Origin: Candidatus Shapirobacteria bacterium CG10_big_fil_rev_8_21_14_0_10_48_15 | Lineage (GTDB): Bacteria; Patescibacteriota; Microgenomatia; PFEM01 | Direction of reading: 5' to 3' | DNA: 6,355 nt | Assembly (NCBI GenBank): GCA_002793635.1 | Contig: PFEM01000014.1 | Coordinates: forward strand, 1 to 6,355 | Part shown: positions 4,616-6,355 of the stretch, in pieces | Layout: every line of letters begins with the position of its first letter | Position numbering within the stretch: position 1 is the stretch's first letter | Notes under the pieces: generated by a model | Told to the model about the DNA's origin: nothing | Database searches by the model: none | Seen by the model: only the letters and a program-made list of their open reading frames with translations | Program-made: the position numbers and the translations under genes

Positions 4616-6355
4616 ATGCTCGATTTCTGGCAAAAGTTATCGCCGGCGAAAAAAATTGCCCTTCTGGGAGGACTATTATTAGTGGCCTGCCTGCCGCTAG
4701 TGATTTTATCGGCCCAACGCACCCAAACTTATCGCAGTGAAGCCGAGCAAGCCCCCTTTTCCCAATCCGCTTCCATTATTCCTGCCCGTTATGACAATCC
4801 TGGTCAGGGTGTTTTTGTTTGCCACACCCCCAGCTCCATGGGCAAAGCTTACATCAAGGGCGGTGGCGTGATTGTTTTCTGGGGCAAACTGCAACCCCAA
4901 AGTCCGGATCAATTCGATCAAGCCGCTCTCGACGAACTGGTCGGCCAAATCAAAGACCACGGCAAAAAAGTTTACCTGCACTTCATGATTTATCCTGAAG
5001 GCGGCCATTCATACGCCGAAACTTACCCCAACTGGCTTCACCCCAGCAACGTCCAGTGGATCAAAACCAGCGTCGGCGACTTTCCGGCTCCCTGGGATAC
5101 GGCTTACCAGCAAAAATTGCAAAAATTTTTAACCCTCCTCAATCAGGCTTTAGCTCAAAGACAAGTGGGCGACAAAGTAGAGTATTTAGAACCCGCTTCC
5201 GGTGGCCGCTTCGGCACCACACACCTTTACTTCCGCGAGGATGATTTCGGCCAGTGGATGAAAGCGGCAGGGTGCAACGGCCCAGACTACCAGTGCTTGA
5301 GCCAAAAGTACACCCAAGGCGTCAACAAAATTTATGAGCTTTACAACCAGGCTTTCCCTGATTACCCGCTGATGCTTGTCAGCGGCAGCGCCCTGCACGG
5401 GCCCGGTTACAGCGGCTTCAACCAACTGCTCCAGCGTTACGGCCTGAAAGTGATGATCAAAGGCGCCGGCTTGGGTACTCGCGAAAGTGACTGCGGCATC
5501 CGGGCTTCCCTTCTGAACCCTCTTTGCCGCTATGCTGCCAATAAGGAAGTGACCAAATGTGGCCAAGAGCCCTGGGGGCCGAGCATTAATTGCAACAACC
5601 CCAACATGGGCTTTGACCCGGCTTCGGCTTGCGGTAAAAATTATGATCAAGTTTACCGCGATTCGCTCAAAAATGAAGCCATCAGCTATTACTGCCTTTA
5701 CACCCATGACGCTGGCTGTGCCGAATCACAGGCTGTCAATCAATTAGTCGCCGACTCTTTGGGCGCCCAAATCAGACTGGCCAATCCCCAACTGTCAACG
5801 ACCGATCTTCGGGTCAATGACCCTCTAAGCATCACTCTGCGCTGGTTTAACTGCGGCAGTACTGCTTTAAACGTCCCCCTCAAGCAGGGTGAAAAATGGT
5901 CGGCCAGTTCCTACAAGCTATTTTTGGAGTTTGTCCAAAACGGACAAGTACGACATTATCAGGAATTGGCAATCAATCCCCCGACCAATACCTGGCAACC
6001 AAAAACCAGCGCGGGAGACTGTTTTGAAACTAACAGTAGCTTTAACTTAAATATTTCGACTGTTTTGGGCAGCAGCCAGACCAGTGGTCAGGAAACCTAT
6101 CAGTTGTTTGCGGGCCTGACCGACCCCAACGGCGAAAAGAGGCGCTTTGCCTTGATCAATCCGGAAGCGGCCAACGACACCCAAAACCGGCGCTATCTTT
6201 TGGCCAACAATTTTGTGGTTCGCGGCCAAGGCAGCCCCGCTTCGCCAACCCCGACTAGCCCGGCAAGTCAACCAACCTTAGCGCCTTTAACACCCCCTGG
6301 CGGTGAGGGTGAAGAACTGGTTTTCCGCATCAAATTCTCCGGTGTTGCTGCCGGA
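4616..6355 (+). CDS. Exported glycoside-hydrolase-like protein with DUF4832-like domain (runs off right edge)
   Basis: The frame is open from ATG 4616 to the last base, giving 580 residues without a stop. An in-frame TAG at 4562 limits the start; TTG 4580 is the only other candidate and has no better ribosome site. Residues about 12-33 are a signal anchor. Residues about 80-370 look like a TIM barrel of the glycoside hydrolase type: G-V-I-V-F-W strand, a K-V-Y-L-H-F-M-I-Y strand, and K-V-E-Y-L-E with Glu189 and Glu192 as possible acid residues. From Leu382 to about 500 the sequence resembles the beta-sandwich DUF4832 domain often placed after such barrels (L-G-A-Q-I-R-L, then L-R-W-F-N-C-G). 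A Pro/Thr/Ser linker at 540-562 leads into a new domain that is cut off after F-R-I-K-F-S-G-V. Likely role: extracellular polysaccharide or glycan processing; substrate unknown. Base composition is GC-richer than the two genes before it. Confidence 0.75.
   Translation, partial: MLDFWQKLSPAKKIALLGGLLLVACLPLVILSAQRTQTYRSEAEQAPFSQSASIIPARYDNPGQGVFVCHTPSSMGKAYIKGGGVIVFWGKLQPQSPDQFDQAALDELVGQIKDHGKKVYLHFMIYPEGGHSYAETYPNWLHPSNVQWIKTSVGDFPAPWDTAYQQKLQKFLTLLNQALAQRQVGDKVEYLEPASGGRFGTTHLYFREDDFGQWMKAAGCNGPDYQCLSQKYTQGVNKIYELYNQAFPDYPLMLVSGSALHGPGYSGFNQLLQRYGLKVMIKGAGLGTRESDCGIRASLLNPLCRYAANKEVTKCGQEPWGPSINCNNPNMGFDPASACGKNYDQVYRDSLKNEAISYYCLYTHDAGCAESQAVNQLVADSLGAQIRLANPQLSTTDLRVNDPLSITLRWFNCGSTALNVPLKQGEKWSASSYKLFLEFVQNGQVRHYQELAINPPTNTWQPKTSAGDCFETNSSFNLNISTVLGSSQTSGQETYQLFAGLTDPNGEKRRFALINPEAANDTQNRRYLLANNFVVRGQGSPASPTPTSPASQPTLAPLTPPGGEGEELVFRIKFSGVAAG

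Noticed and set aside
4239..4616. 125-codon minus-strand reading frame over the end of the SIMPL gene
   Set aside because: It is antisense to clear SIMPL-family coding sequence and its product is low-complexity Ala/Leu/Ser.
5186..5707. 173-codon minus-strand reading frame
   Set aside because: It lies wholly antisense to the glycosidase-like gene, whose plus-strand frame is continuous and has recognisable domain features. It has no ribosome site and is a shadow of GC-rich coding sequence.

Overview
The window looks like bacterial chromosome from a lineage using the standard bacterial code (TGA is a stop) and rich in exported proteins of no well-known family. Cys-rich secreted proteins with Pro/Thr linkers, together with a C-terminally decorated glycosidase-like protein, suggest a Candidate Phyla Radiation bacterium such as Microgenomates. 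That placement is an inference from gene style; the window contains no marker gene.

Layout. Bases 1-398 (minus strand) hold the start of a secreted Cys-rich protein that runs off the left edge. A 43-base gap separates it from a divergent gene at 442-2178, which encodes a secreted 578-residue protein with four Cys modules followed by a zinc-peptidase-like HELGH domain. At about 2231 the whole divergent start region repeats: the beginning of the minus-strand gene (now a frameshifted, truncated relic), the plus-strand promoter, the signal peptide and the first Cys module. This second copy leads into a different body at 2407-3840, with a hydrophobic segment and an HEVTH zinc-peptidase-like domain. 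A SIMPL/DUF541 gene (3856-4533) follows 15 bases later with a perfect Shine-Dalgarno. Last is a gene from 4616 that stays open to the right edge, encoding a membrane-anchored or secreted protein that resembles a TIM-barrel glycoside hydrolase with a DUF4832-like domain.

The central observation is a pair of direct repeats (about 267-687 and 2231-2652) that each carry promoter, signal peptide and first Cys module, joined to two different peptidase-like bodies. It reads as a cassette in which an expression-and-export header is reused with exchangeable exported effectors. Recombination between the repeats would delete the first peptidase gene and leave the second one divergent from the intact minus-strand gene. 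Every gene visible here encodes an exported or membrane-anchored product, so the region is best read as a small secretome island. Targets of the peptidases and any functional link to the SIMPL protein are unknown.
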